From JACQNR01 sp964533045 (GTDB taxonomy: Bacteria > Acidobacteriota > Terriglobia > UBA7540), in the NCBI GenBank assembly GCA_964533045.1, contig CAZHKT010000020.1:1-34222 (forward strand): 34,222 nt of DNA, written 5' to 3'. Made by a program: the position numbers and the translations under genes. Below, piece after piece: positions 7,844 to 15,683 of the stretch. Numbering within the stretch: the first letter of the stretch is position 1; the number at the start of each line of letters is the position of its first letter. The notes under the pieces are model-generated. The model was not told the DNA's origin. It worked only from the letters and a program-made list of their open reading frames with translations, and did not search any database.

Positions 7844-8815
7844 ATGAAACGCATCGCAGTTTTAACCAGCGGGGGCGACGCCCCGGGAATGAATGCCGCC
7901 ATTCGTGCTGTCGTGCGTACCGGCATCAGCAAAGGACTGGAAGTCTTTGGCGTTCAGCACGGCTATGCGGGACTGGTGGCGGGCAAGTTCACGCGCCTGG
8001 GCGCGCGCGACGTGGGCGGCATCATGCAGCGCGGCGGCACCGTCCTGGGCAGCGCACGCTGCCAGGAATTCAAAACCGAGGAGGGACGCGCGCAAGCCCT
8101 GCGCTGGTTGCGCCAGCAGGACATCGAGGGCCTCATCTGCATCGGCGGCAACGGCACGCAGACCGGATCGAATGCGCTCTCGCAAATGGGTTTTCCCGTC
8201 GTCGGCGTCGCTTCGACGATTGATAACGACCTGTTCGGCTCCGACATCACCATCGGCGTGGATACCGCGCTCAACATCGCGCTGGAGGCGATCGATCGGC
8301 TGAAGGTCACGGCGTCCTCGCACCAGCGCGCCTTCCTGGTGGAGGTGATGGGACGCAACTGCGGTTACCTGGCGCTGATGGCGGCGCTTGCGGGCGGCGC
8401 GGAGGCGGTCGAGATTCCCGAGCGCGAGACCGATCCCGAAGCGCTCGCCAAGATTCTTGAGGAGGCGTACGCGCGCGGCAAACCGCACGCGCTGGTGGTG
8501 GTGGCCGAGGGCGCCAAGTACAACGCTGAGGCTCTGCTGAAGTACTTTCGGGAAAACCGCTCGCGCCTGGGTTTCGATCTGCGCGCCACCTCGCTGGGGC
8601 ACACGCAGCGCGGCGGCACGCCCACGGCGTTCGATCGCCTGCTTGCCACGCGCCTGGGATCGGCGGCGGTGGACTGCATGGTGCAGGGCAAGTTCGGGGT
8701 GCTGGTGGGACTGCACCGCGACGGCATCAAAACCACACCCCTTGCCGAGGTCGTCGGCAAGCAGAAGCCCCTTGACCCGCGCCTGCTGGAACTGGAACGC
8801 ATTCTGGCCATTTAG
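7844..8815 (+). CDS. pfkA: 6-phosphofructokinase
   Basis: A 323-residue cytoplasmic glycolytic enzyme phosphorylating fructose 6-phosphate. Its numbering runs parallel to E. coli PfkA: Gly11 in SGGDAPGMNA, Arg72, Thr125-Ile-Asp127-Asn-Asp129 (catalytic TIDND), Arg171 in GRNCGYL, Glu222 in VVAEGA, and LGHTQRGG near 251-258. Position 104 is Gly, the usual mark of ATP-dependent enzymes (PPi enzymes have Asp). Two sites deviate: Asn103 replaces the Mg-binding Asp of GGDG, and Ser124 replaces Gly (PPi enzymes have Lys). Phosphoryl donor and rate may therefore differ from the textbook enzyme. An in-frame TAG at 7808-7810 excludes a longer start. It is single-gene and convergent with the cytochrome gene. 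Confidence 0.93.
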   Translation: MKRIAVLTSGGDAPGMNAAIRAVVRTGISKGLEVFGVQHGYAGLVAGKFTRLGARDVGGIMQRGGTVLGSARCQEFKTEEGRAQALRWLRQQDIEGLICIGGNGTQTGSNALSQMGFPVVGVASTIDNDLFGSDITIGVDTALNIALEAIDRLKVTASSHQRAFLVEVMGRNCGYLALMAALAGGAEAVEIPERETDPEALAKILEEAYARGKPHALVVVAEGAKYNAEALLKYFRENRSRLGFDLRATSLGHTQRGGTPTAFDRLLATRLGSAAVDCMVQGKFGVLVGLHRDGIKTTPLAEVVGKQKPLDPRLLELERILAI

Positions 8816-8922
8816 GGCCCCTCAGTCTTCCTGCCGCCAGTGCCTTTGCGGGTATTCTTCCCATCCCGGAGGCCCGTCTGGCACCGCCCCGGATCCTACC
8901 GACTGGCCGGTCATTGGGTCAT

Positions 8923-8954
8923 CCCCCGCCCTCCCCCGGTCGTTGCGGCGGGGG
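8923..8954. terminator. GC-rich hairpin between convergent genes
   Basis: CCCCCGCC (8923-8930) pairs perfectly with GGCGGGGG (8947-8954) across a 16-base loop. It lies between the converging pfkA and cytochrome genes, where a two-way terminator is expected, but neither side has a U-tract, so the function is only inferred. Confidence 0.4.
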
Positions 8955-8988
8955 AGAACGGTACGAGAATGGCGCGCGGCGGCCCCGA

Positions 8989-11001
8989 TCATTTACGGGG
9001 CGTCGTCGCGCAGGCCTGAGCACTGGGCTGCGAGAGATTGCCAGCCTGGTCAAAAGCCTTGATCACGTAGCAATACGTGGTATTCGCCGTCAGACCTTTA
9101 TCGCTAAACGAATTCGTCGTGACCGTGGCCACGGTGGCGCCATTGCGCGCTACGTAGTATCCCTTCACGCCCACGTTGTCGGTCGAGGCGTTCCACTTCA
9201 GATTAATCTGCGATTTAGAAGCGGCCGCGGCAGTCAGCCCGCTGGGGGCGGAAGGCGCGACGGAATCGGTCAGCGTTCCCCATGTGCCCATGGCCATCAC
9301 TTCCGGCGCCGATTTGCCGCCCGAAAGCCATGCCTGGTAGAGGCGATTCCCCCAATCGTTGGTGCGATTCTCATCGCGCAGGAATTCCACGTATTCGCGC
9401 GACAGCGTTTGGTAGTAGAGCCGCACCTCGGCATAGACCGTTCCGGCCGGCATGGTGTAGTGGGTGTCATCCCAGTACTGGCCATCCTCATAGGCATAGC
9501 CCACCGGAGGGGATTGAATGGCGGTGAAATTGGCATTGGTGAAGCCGCGCGGCGGAATGCGATTGTCCTTGACCACGTAATTGTTCAGAACGAAATGGAA
9601 CGACTCGCCCGCCGGCATTCCCAGCGCCGCCGCCAGATCGGCGGTGATGCCCAGTTTGATTTCGTAAACTTTCGCCTGGGCGTCGAGGATGAGCGCCGCG
9701 TTAGCGGCATCGTAGGCCCCGGACTGGCCGATCAGGTTCCCCGAGGCGTCGAAGTATCTAACGTTGATCCAGATGCGCCGGCCCTCGGGATAGCCGCTGG
9801 GCAATTTGTGCGCGGTTTCATTAATGACGCGAATCCGCAGCACACCGGAACTGGGCTGACTCACCTGGAGCGTGGCGGCCTTCTGCAGCATGCTGCGCGC
9901 GCGCGTGACCCCAGCATCGAGTGCCGCCTGATTGACTTCGCCGGGGAAGAACGTGGCAATGGTTTGCGGCACAAAGGTATTGCCGCCGGTCATGTCGTGC
10001 AGCGGCAGATCGGTGCGGATCGGCGTTCCGGCCTTGTTGGCTCCAACGCCCGTCACGTCCGCCATATGGCAGTCCTGACAGGTGGACACGACTTGTTTGT
10101 TACCGCCAAAGCGGCCGCCCATGTTCACGCCGGTCGAGGCGAACGTGCTCATCTTCCATTCGCTGAAAGTCCGCTCCACGGGGAACATGGTGCGCAGGTC
10201 AAAACTGGGAGCCGGCTGGCCGAAGGCGTTGGCCACATAGTTTCCTGCAGCGTCCTTCGAGAAAGCCGGGTTGCTCACGTCGTGGCAGGTGCCGCAAAGC
10301 GCCGCGTCCTGATGGAACGGCGAGTAGAACCGCTGGTGCTTGGCCACCGCGTCGGTGAAGGGCCCGCGCTTGGCGTTGCTGGAATCCGCAATGGACATGC
10401 CGTTGGCCGACCATCCGGGAATAGGATTGAGCAGCAAGAGATAGGATTGATCTTGCGGGTATGTTTCGTTCAAATAGGCCGTGTTGCCCGGGTAGGGATT
10501 CGTCCCCAGCGGCGTCGGCTTGACCAGTTTGTGGCAGAAGTCACACTGAACGCCCTGCCGATCGTTGTTGTTGAGCGCCGAACCATCCGTGGGGGAAGAG
10601 CGGCCTTCCAGCCACCCGGCCGGAGAATGGCACCGGATGCAGAGATCGCCGCTGTCGGGAGCATCCTGATTCGCCACCGCCAGGCAGGCGTAAAACAGCG
10701 GGTCGCGCGCCGCTTGCGCCATCATGCCGCCGCGCCAGTTGAACGCCGGCTCCACCGCCGTGTTGTATCCACCGTGACAGTTATCGCACTTGTCCGGCGT
10801 CTCCAATTGCCCGGACTGGCCGGGCTGCGACCCGGGCAGGAAGAAATCGTGAATCGTGGTGGGCGCCGACTGGGCCCAGAGCACCACGCCCGTCAGACCC
10901 ACCGCAAACAGGACCGCCGCCAGCGCCCGGGGCCCGTCGCGGCGCCCCGTCGGCGGCTGTGGGGATCCGCCCCTGAACTTGCGAAGGATTCGCCTGTCCA
11001 T
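8989..11001 (-). CDS. Secreted five-haem-motif cytochrome c with C-terminal fibronectin III domain
   Basis: A 670-residue exported protein. A basic N-terminus and hydrophobic segment (~26-43, ending LWAQS) form a signal peptide or anchor. Five CXXCH haem c sites are visible: CDNCH 72-76, CIRCH 121-125, CDFCH 153-157, CGTCH 236-240 and CQDCH 308-312, with many nearby histidines for axial ligation, so the first half is a multihaem electron-transfer domain of the cytochrome c554 type. The middle (~350-570) is beta-rich and contains no CXXCH. Residues ~575-668 are a fibronectin type III domain (APSGLTAAAASKSQINLKWN, then DNVGVKGYYV and TTYCYVIKAFD). ATG 10999-11001 follows GGGAGGG. Role: periplasmic or surface electron transfer with a carbohydrate- or protein-contacting module. 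No terminal reductase is adjacent, so the partner is unknown. Confidence 0.85.
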   Translation of the reverse strand: MDRRILRKFRGGSPQPPTGRRDGPRALAAVLFAVGLTGVVLWAQSAPTTIHDFFLPGSQPGQSGQLETPDKCDNCHGGYNTAVEPAFNWRGGMMAQAARDPLFYACLAVANQDAPDSGDLCIRCHSPAGWLEGRSSPTDGSALNNNDRQGVQCDFCHKLVKPTPLGTNPYPGNTAYLNETYPQDQSYLLLLNPIPGWSANGMSIADSSNAKRGPFTDAVAKHQRFYSPFHQDAALCGTCHDVSNPAFSKDAAGNYVANAFGQPAPSFDLRTMFPVERTFSEWKMSTFASTGVNMGGRFGGNKQVVSTCQDCHMADVTGVGANKAGTPIRTDLPLHDMTGGNTFVPQTIATFFPGEVNQAALDAGVTRARSMLQKAATLQVSQPSSGVLRIRVINETAHKLPSGYPEGRRIWINVRYFDASGNLIGQSGAYDAANAALILDAQAKVYEIKLGITADLAAALGMPAGESFHFVLNNYVVKDNRIPPRGFTNANFTAIQSPPVGYAYEDGQYWDDTHYTMPAGTVYAEVRLYYQTLSREYVEFLRDENRTNDWGNRLYQAWLSGGKSAPEVMAMGTWGTLTDSVAPSAPSGLTAAAASKSQINLKWNASTDNVGVKGYYVARNGATVATVTTNSFSDKGLTANTTYCYVIKAFDQAGNLSQPSAQACATTPRK

Positions 11002-11425
11002 TTCCAGCCCTCCCTTGGTTCCGATGCCCCGCCGTGAAAGGTGTGTGTCAAGGAGCGCAAGCGTGAACCGGATTTCGCGTCACGGCTTCAGCTCGATCAA
11101 ATGCGTTAACAGCAACTAATCTGCCGAACAGGCAAGTGCGGCGGTGTGGTATTTCTCAGCGATCGGTGAATGCCGAAGGGCGAGGGTTGATATGGACTTC
11201 AACAAGAGCGCCGTGGGAATCGCAGGCCGTCGAGCCCGGCTCTGCGCCAGGCCGCGCGCGACGAACCGGATTGGGTGTTTTGCCCCTCAAGGCGCTGCGC
11301 CTCTTTGCGCAGCGCATCAGGCTAGAACGTTTGCGGCGGCAAATTTCTTGCTGACATTCATCAAGGTGGAAACCAGCGCATGTCAAAGTGCGCCCGCGGC
11401 ACGACTGGCGCAGGATCGCAACCTG
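11002..11425. other. 424 bp gap with a strong hairpin (11292-11315)
   Basis: This is the common upstream/downstream space of two minus-strand genes. I see no supported gene. A perfect 9 bp stem GCGCTGCGC (11292-11300) / GCGCAGCGC (11307-11315) with loop CTCTTT lies 111 bp beyond the ppx stop and could end that transcript, although no U-run follows. The part nearest 11002 should carry the cytochrome promoter, but no convincing -35/-10 pair was found. Confidence 0.45.
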
Positions 11426-12955
11426 TTATCCCGGTGCAACCTGAATGGTGAAGTCCCGGCCGAAGACCTGGCGGAAGAAGCCGCGTTCTTTCTGAAGAAT
11501 CCAGAGTTCCAGGTCAGCGCTGGCACGGGCCTGGAGGGTGAGGCGGACTTTGCCGCCCTCGACCCGGGCGCGCACGCGCTGGATATTGCGTTCCGCGCCC
11601 GGGCACATGGCCTTGGCCAGGCGCAGCAGCGCGACGGCTTTGGGAACGTGCTTTTCGTCGGTGGGACTCAGATTCTTCATCATCACGTCGCCGGGTTCGG
11701 GGCGCGACTTGCCCAGGTAGCGGGCGATGGCGGCGACGGCGAAGCGCTGTTCGGGCGCAAATCCCAGCAATTCCGAATTGGAAATGAGGTAGTAAGTGTG
11801 GCGGTGGCGCCCGAAGCGGTGGACGAAGCCGCCCACGTCGTGCAGCATGGCGGCGGCGGCGAGGTAGAGACTGTATTCGGCGGGCAGGTTGTGCACGTCC
11901 TGGAGCTGGTCGAAGAGCTGGGCGGCGAGGTCGCGGACGTGCTCGGCCGAGCGCAGGTCCACCTGGTAGCGCTTGGCCATGGCCAGGATGGCGTCCCAGC
12001 GGTCGGATTCGATCTGGCGGCGGGAGCGCGTCGAGCGGTCGCGCTCGGCCAGCATCTGCGCCAACACGCCGTCGCGCAAACCCAGCGGCGAGTACTGGAA
12101 GGAGGGAAGGTTGCAGCGCTGCATCAGTTCGGCAAAAACCCAGGCGCCGGCGATGATGATTTCGGCGCGGCGCGGGCCGATGCCCGGCACCTTGGCCCGC
12201 TCCTCGTAATCCATTTCGGAAAGTTCGCCCGCCAGCCGCTCCACCACCTCGCGCGTGACCACGCCATCCTTGCGGCGATGCCGCTTCTCGATCCAGCCCG
12301 CCGCCCCGGCCAGCGCCGCGGGCGTGCCGGAGGTCGCCAGCACTCGGTCCGGGCGGGCGCGCGTGATGCGCTTCTCGACGCCGCGGATGGCCTCGGCAAT
12401 GTGGGTGCCCATGCGGTGCAGTTCGATGGCCTGGGGCGGATCGCGCCGCAGAAATTCCTGCGTCAGGCGCACCGCCCCCAGCGGCAGGCTGGTCATCTCG
12501 CGGATGTGCCCGCGCTCGGAAACTGTTAGTTCGCAACTGCCGCCGCCCAGGTCGATCAGCAGCATCTTTCCGCGAATGGCAGGGGAATTGGCCAGGATTC
12601 CCAGGTGGATTAAGCGGCCTTCTTCCAGCCCTGAGATCACCTCCACCTTCCATCCGGTGGCAGCCTGCACCCAGGAGGTGAAGGCTGAGGCGTTGCGCGC
12701 ATCGCGCAGAGCGCTGGTCGCCACCACGCGCACCTGGTCGGCGCCGTGCTCTTGCGCGGCTCGGTGAAAGCGGCGCAATACGGCGACCGTCTGGTCCATG
12801 GCTTCCGGCGCCAGCATGCCGGTGCGGAACACCGACTCGCCCAGACGCGTTACCACGCGGTCTTCATAAATGGTCTTGAGCCGGTGCAGGATGCTGCGAG
12901 CGATCTTCAGTCGCACGGAGTTCGCGCCGATGTCGATGGCCGCAAGAACGCTCAT
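11426..12955 (-). CDS. ppx: Ppx/GppA exopolyphosphatase family protein with HD-type C-terminus
   Basis: A 509-residue cytoplasmic protein of the ASKHA fold that removes terminal phosphate from polyphosphate and/or pppGpp. N-terminal ATPase-like domain: AAIDIGANSVRLKIA (phosphate-1 loop, ~5-19), VVATSALRDARN (~77-88), SGLEEGRLIH (109-117, containing the catalytic Glu) and LLIDLGGGSCELTV (~132-145). The C-terminal half is the helical HD-like module typical of long Ppx proteins, with MLHDVGGFVHR. Whether polyphosphate or pppGpp is preferred cannot be told from sequence. The ATG at 12953-12955 has only a weak ribosome binding site. No polyphosphate kinase is next to it. Confidence 0.9.
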   Translation of the reverse strand: MSVLAAIDIGANSVRLKIARSILHRLKTIYEDRVVTRLGESVFRTGMLAPEAMDQTVAVLRRFHRAAQEHGADQVRVVATSALRDARNASAFTSWVQAATGWKVEVISGLEEGRLIHLGILANSPAIRGKMLLIDLGGGSCELTVSERGHIREMTSLPLGAVRLTQEFLRRDPPQAIELHRMGTHIAEAIRGVEKRITRARPDRVLATSGTPAALAGAAGWIEKRHRRKDGVVTREVVERLAGELSEMDYEERAKVPGIGPRRAEIIIAGAWVFAELMQRCNLPSFQYSPLGLRDGVLAQMLAERDRSTRSRRQIESDRWDAILAMAKRYQVDLRSAEHVRDLAAQLFDQLQDVHNLPAEYSLYLAAAAMLHDVGGFVHRFGRHRHTYYLISNSELLGFAPEQRFAVAAIARYLGKSRPEPGDVMMKNLSPTDEKHVPKAVALLRLAKAMCPGAERNIQRVRARVEGGKVRLTLQARASADLELWILQKERGFFRQVFGRDFTIQVAPG

Positions 12956-13024
12956 GAATGGTTGGCGGGAAGCATCCTACGCCAGCAACGCGCGTACGGC
13001 AAGCTTCTGCTGCGGCGTCCCCCC

Positions 13025-13085
13025 GGGAGCGCAGGCGTCTCGCCCGCTTCCGAGGTCGTACAAGAACTGCAGGCCAGAGGCCTGC
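13025..13085. repeat. Intergenic palindromic repeat, copy 1
   Basis: A 23-base block at 13025-13047 matches positions 26587-26609 at 22 of 23 bases. It is followed by a 7 bp stem GCAGGCC/GGCCTGC with loop AGA (13069-13075, 13079-13085), the same AGA loop seen in the second copy. It occupies the 214 bp gap between divergent ppx and gamma-glutamyltransferase genes. Confidence 0.7.
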
Positions 13086-13169
13086 GGTCCCAAGGGAGCC
13101 CAGGGTGGTCCCAGGGCACTTGACGCTTCACTTCCATTCTCATAGATTGGACGGCTCCCGGCGCTCCGT

Positions 13170-14846
13170 ATGTGGAACATCCTCACCCTGATTCTCGCCG
13201 TTGTGCTAGCCGCGCCCGCGCTCTGCTCCGCGGGGCACACGCCGGTGGCGGCACGGCATGGCATGGTCGTCGCGGGGGAGCCTCACGCCGCCGAGGCCGG
13301 CGTCGAGATTCTGAAGGCCGGCGGCAATGCGGTGGACGCCGCCGTGGCAGTGGGCTTCGCGCTGGCGGTGACGCTGCCGGAAGCAGGCAACCTGGGCGGC
13401 GGCGGATTCATGCTGATTCGACGGGCCTCGGGCGAAGCGGTGGTGGTGGATTACCGCGAGCGGGCTCCGGCCGCCGCCTCGCGCGACATGTACCTGGACG
13501 ACAAGGGGGAGATCGTTCCCCACGCCAGCACGGTGGGCGGCCGCGCCATCGCCGTGCCCGGAACGGTGGCGGGCCTCAAACTCGCCCACCGAAAATACGG
13601 AAAGCTCCCCTGGTGGCGCGTGCTGCGCCCCGCGATTCGCCTGGCGCGCGAGGGCTTTCCGGTCAGCTACGAGCTTGCCGAGACGCTGCGCGAAGCCGCG
13701 GATCTGCTGGAGAAAGATCCGGAGTCACGCCGCATCTTCCTTCGTAACGGGAAGCACTACCAGCCCGGCGAGCTGTTCCTCCAGCCCGACCTGGCCGCGA
13801 CCCTCCTGCAAATCTCGCGCCGCGGGACCGCGGCCTTCTATCAAGGGCTGCTGGCCGAGGCGATGGTGGCATCGGTGAAGGCGCATCAGGGATTATTGGA
13901 GTTGAGCGACCTGAAGGAGTATGAGCCGCAGCTACTCCAACCCATGCGCGGCACGTTTCGCGGCTACGAAATCCTGAGCGTGCCGCCGCCCAGTTCGGGT
14001 GGCGTGGTCCTGGTAGAGATGCTCAATATCCTCGAGCCGCTCGATCTCGGCTCCCCCAACTCGTTTCATTCCATTCACCTCATCGCCCAGACCATGCGCC
14101 GCGCCTACGCCGACCGCGCCGCCTATCTGGGCGATGCGGAATACACCGACGTGCCGTGGCGCGGTCTCACCAGCCGCGCGTACGCCGAGACGTTGCGCGA
14201 GCAGGTGGTCAAGTCGGGCGCGCGCGATCCCGTCGCCGCGGGAAGCCCGCATGATCCCGAACCGGAGCATACCACTCACTATTCCGTGGTCGACGCCCAG
14301 GGCAGCGCCGTCGCCAACACCTACACGCTGAACGGCTCCTTCGGCAGCGGCGTGACCGTGAAGGGCGCGGGATTCCTGCTCAACAACGAGATGGATGATT
14401 TCACTGTCAAGCCCGGCGCGCCCAACCTCTACGGGTTGTTGCAGAGTGAAGCCAACGCCGTCGCGCCGCGCAAGCGCCCCCTCTCGGCCATGACCCCCAC
14501 CATCGTTGTCCGCGATGGCAAGGTCCGTCTGGTGCTGGGCAGCCCGGGCGGCGGGACGATCATCAACACGGTGCTTCAGGTGCTGCTGAATGTTCTGGTG
14601 TACCAGATGGACGTGCGCCAGGCGGTCACCGCGCCGCGCTTTCATCACCAATGGATGCCCGACCAGCTGGAACTTGAGCGCTGGGGCTTTTCTGCGGATA
14701 CAATCAGAATGCTGGAAGAAGCCGGCTACGTGATCCGCCGGCGCGAGCGCCAGGGCGCCTGCCAGGCGATTGCTGTGGATGCGGCCACCGGCTGGCGCTG
14801 GGGCGCGGCCGATCCGCGCTCGGACGGAAAGGCGGCGGGCTACTGA
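13170..14846 (+). CDS. ggt: Gamma-glutamyltransferase
   Basis: A 558-residue periplasmic N-terminal-nucleophile enzyme that hydrolyses or transfers the gamma-glutamyl group of glutathione and related peptides. Signal peptide ~1-20 (ILAVVLAAPALCSAG). Arg98 in DYRERAP binds the substrate carboxylate. The precursor should self-cleave before Thr368 in EHTTHYSVVD, giving large (~345-residue) and small (~190-residue) subunits. Other family blocks are LGGGGFML (75-82), PPPSSGG (272-278), LSAMTPTIV (438-446) and GSPGGGTIIN (457-466). Length is normal. Its TGA shares one base with the ATG of the next gene, implying translational coupling. The coupling of a secreted enzyme to a cytoplasmic isomerase is unexplained. 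Confidence 0.95.
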   Translation: MWNILTLILAVVLAAPALCSAGHTPVAARHGMVVAGEPHAAEAGVEILKAGGNAVDAAVAVGFALAVTLPEAGNLGGGGFMLIRRASGEAVVVDYRERAPAAASRDMYLDDKGEIVPHASTVGGRAIAVPGTVAGLKLAHRKYGKLPWWRVLRPAIRLAREGFPVSYELAETLREAADLLEKDPESRRIFLRNGKHYQPGELFLQPDLAATLLQISRRGTAAFYQGLLAEAMVASVKAHQGLLELSDLKEYEPQLLQPMRGTFRGYEILSVPPPSSGGVVLVEMLNILEPLDLGSPNSFHSIHLIAQTMRRAYADRAAYLGDAEYTDVPWRGLTSRAYAETLREQVVKSGARDPVAAGSPHDPEPEHTTHYSVVDAQGSAVANTYTLNGSFGSGVTVKGAGFLLNNEMDDFTVKPGAPNLYGLLQSEANAVAPRKRPLSAMTPTIVVRDGKVRLVLGSPGGGTIINTVLQVLLNVLVYQMDVRQAVTAPRFHHQWMPDQLELERWGFSADTIRMLEEAGYVIRRRERQGACQAIAVDAATGWRWGAADPRSDGKAAGY

Positions 14847-15670
14847 TGGAATTCGGAATCTCAACGTATCTGTTCGTGGAAGAGCGCCTCACCTCCCACC
14901 AGCTGGACCAGATGGCGCGCGCCGGCCTGCGCACCATCGAAATCTTCGCCGCGCGCCAGCACTTCGATTATCAGGACCGGAACCAGGTGCGCGACGTCGC
15001 CCAGTGGTTCGACGATCACGGCCTGAAGCTGCACTCCCTGCACGCCCCGCTCTACGCCGATTTCGACTGGGGCCGCTCCGGCAGCCCGCCCATCTCCATC
15101 ACCGAGGCGCAGCGCGGCAAGCGCATCCAGTCCATGGACGAGATCAAGCGCGCCCTGGAAGTAGCCGAGATCCTTCCCTTCCGCTACCTGGTGCTGCACG
15201 TGGGCGTGGCCGACGAGGCCTACAGCCTGGAGAAGTTCGACGCGGCCATGACCTCGGTGGAGCATCTGAAGATCTTCGCCAAGGAGCGCGGCGTCCAGAT
15301 TCTGCTGGAAAACATCCCCAACCAGGTCAGCACGCCGGAGCGCCTGCTGCAATTCATCCAGTACAGCCGCCTGCACGATCTGAAGCTCTGCTTCGACACC
15401 GGCCACGCGCACCTGACGGGCGAAGTCGGGGCCGCTTTCGAGGTGATGCGCGAGCGCGTCGCCTCCACCCACGTGCACGACAACCTGCGCGAGAAGGACA
15501 ATCACCTCTTTCCTTTCGAGGGAAGCATTGACTGGCCCGCCGTCCTCCGCCACTTCCGGCGGCACGAGGATCAGTTTCCCGTCCTCTTTGAATTGCATGA
15601 TGCTGGAAAGGACACGCCGGCGCTCGAGCGCGTGCAGCAGGTGATCCGCCGCTTCGAGGAGATTCGCTAA
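14846..15670 (+). CDS. Sugar phosphate isomerase/epimerase-like TIM barrel (AP endonuclease 2 superfamily)
   Basis: A 274-residue cytoplasmic TIM barrel of the xylose-isomerase-like/AP-endonuclease-2 superfamily. Candidate divalent-metal and substrate residues follow the family order: Glu32 (IEIF), His66 (SLHAP), His118 (VLHVG), Glu155 (LLENIPNQ), Asp184 and His187 (CFDTGHAH), His209/His211 (THVHDN) and Glu249 (FELHD). Members isomerise or epimerise sugars or dehydrate inosose-type compounds; the substrate here cannot be named. It starts on the last base of the gamma-glutamyltransferase stop codon, and its TAA overlaps the AAGGAGG ribosome binding site of the next gene, so the three genes form one tightly packed unit. 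Confidence 0.85.
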   Translation: MEFGISTYLFVEERLTSHQLDQMARAGLRTIEIFAARQHFDYQDRNQVRDVAQWFDDHGLKLHSLHAPLYADFDWGRSGSPPISITEAQRGKRIQSMDEIKRALEVAEILPFRYLVLHVGVADEAYSLEKFDAAMTSVEHLKIFAKERGVQILLENIPNQVSTPERLLQFIQYSRLHDLKLCFDTGHAHLTGEVGAAFEVMRERVASTHVHDNLREKDNHLFPFEGSIDWPAVLRHFRRHEDQFPVLFELHDAGKDTPALERVQQVIRRFEEIR

Positions 15671-15683
15671 GGAGGAATCCGTC

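Noticed and set aside
7844..8815. PPi-dependent phosphofructokinase
   Set aside because: PPi enzymes carry Asp104 and Lys124; this protein has Gly104 and Ser124, so the PPi class is not supported despite Asn103.
8914..11037. Very long open frame antisense to the cytochrome gene
   Set aside because: It mirrors the codons of a gene with clear CXXCH motifs; its own product is His/Arg/Gly-rich without any domain. The same applies to long antisense frames over ppx (11144-12529), the S9 peptidase (16970-19225) and the ABC genes (23421-25670), which arise from G/C third positions.
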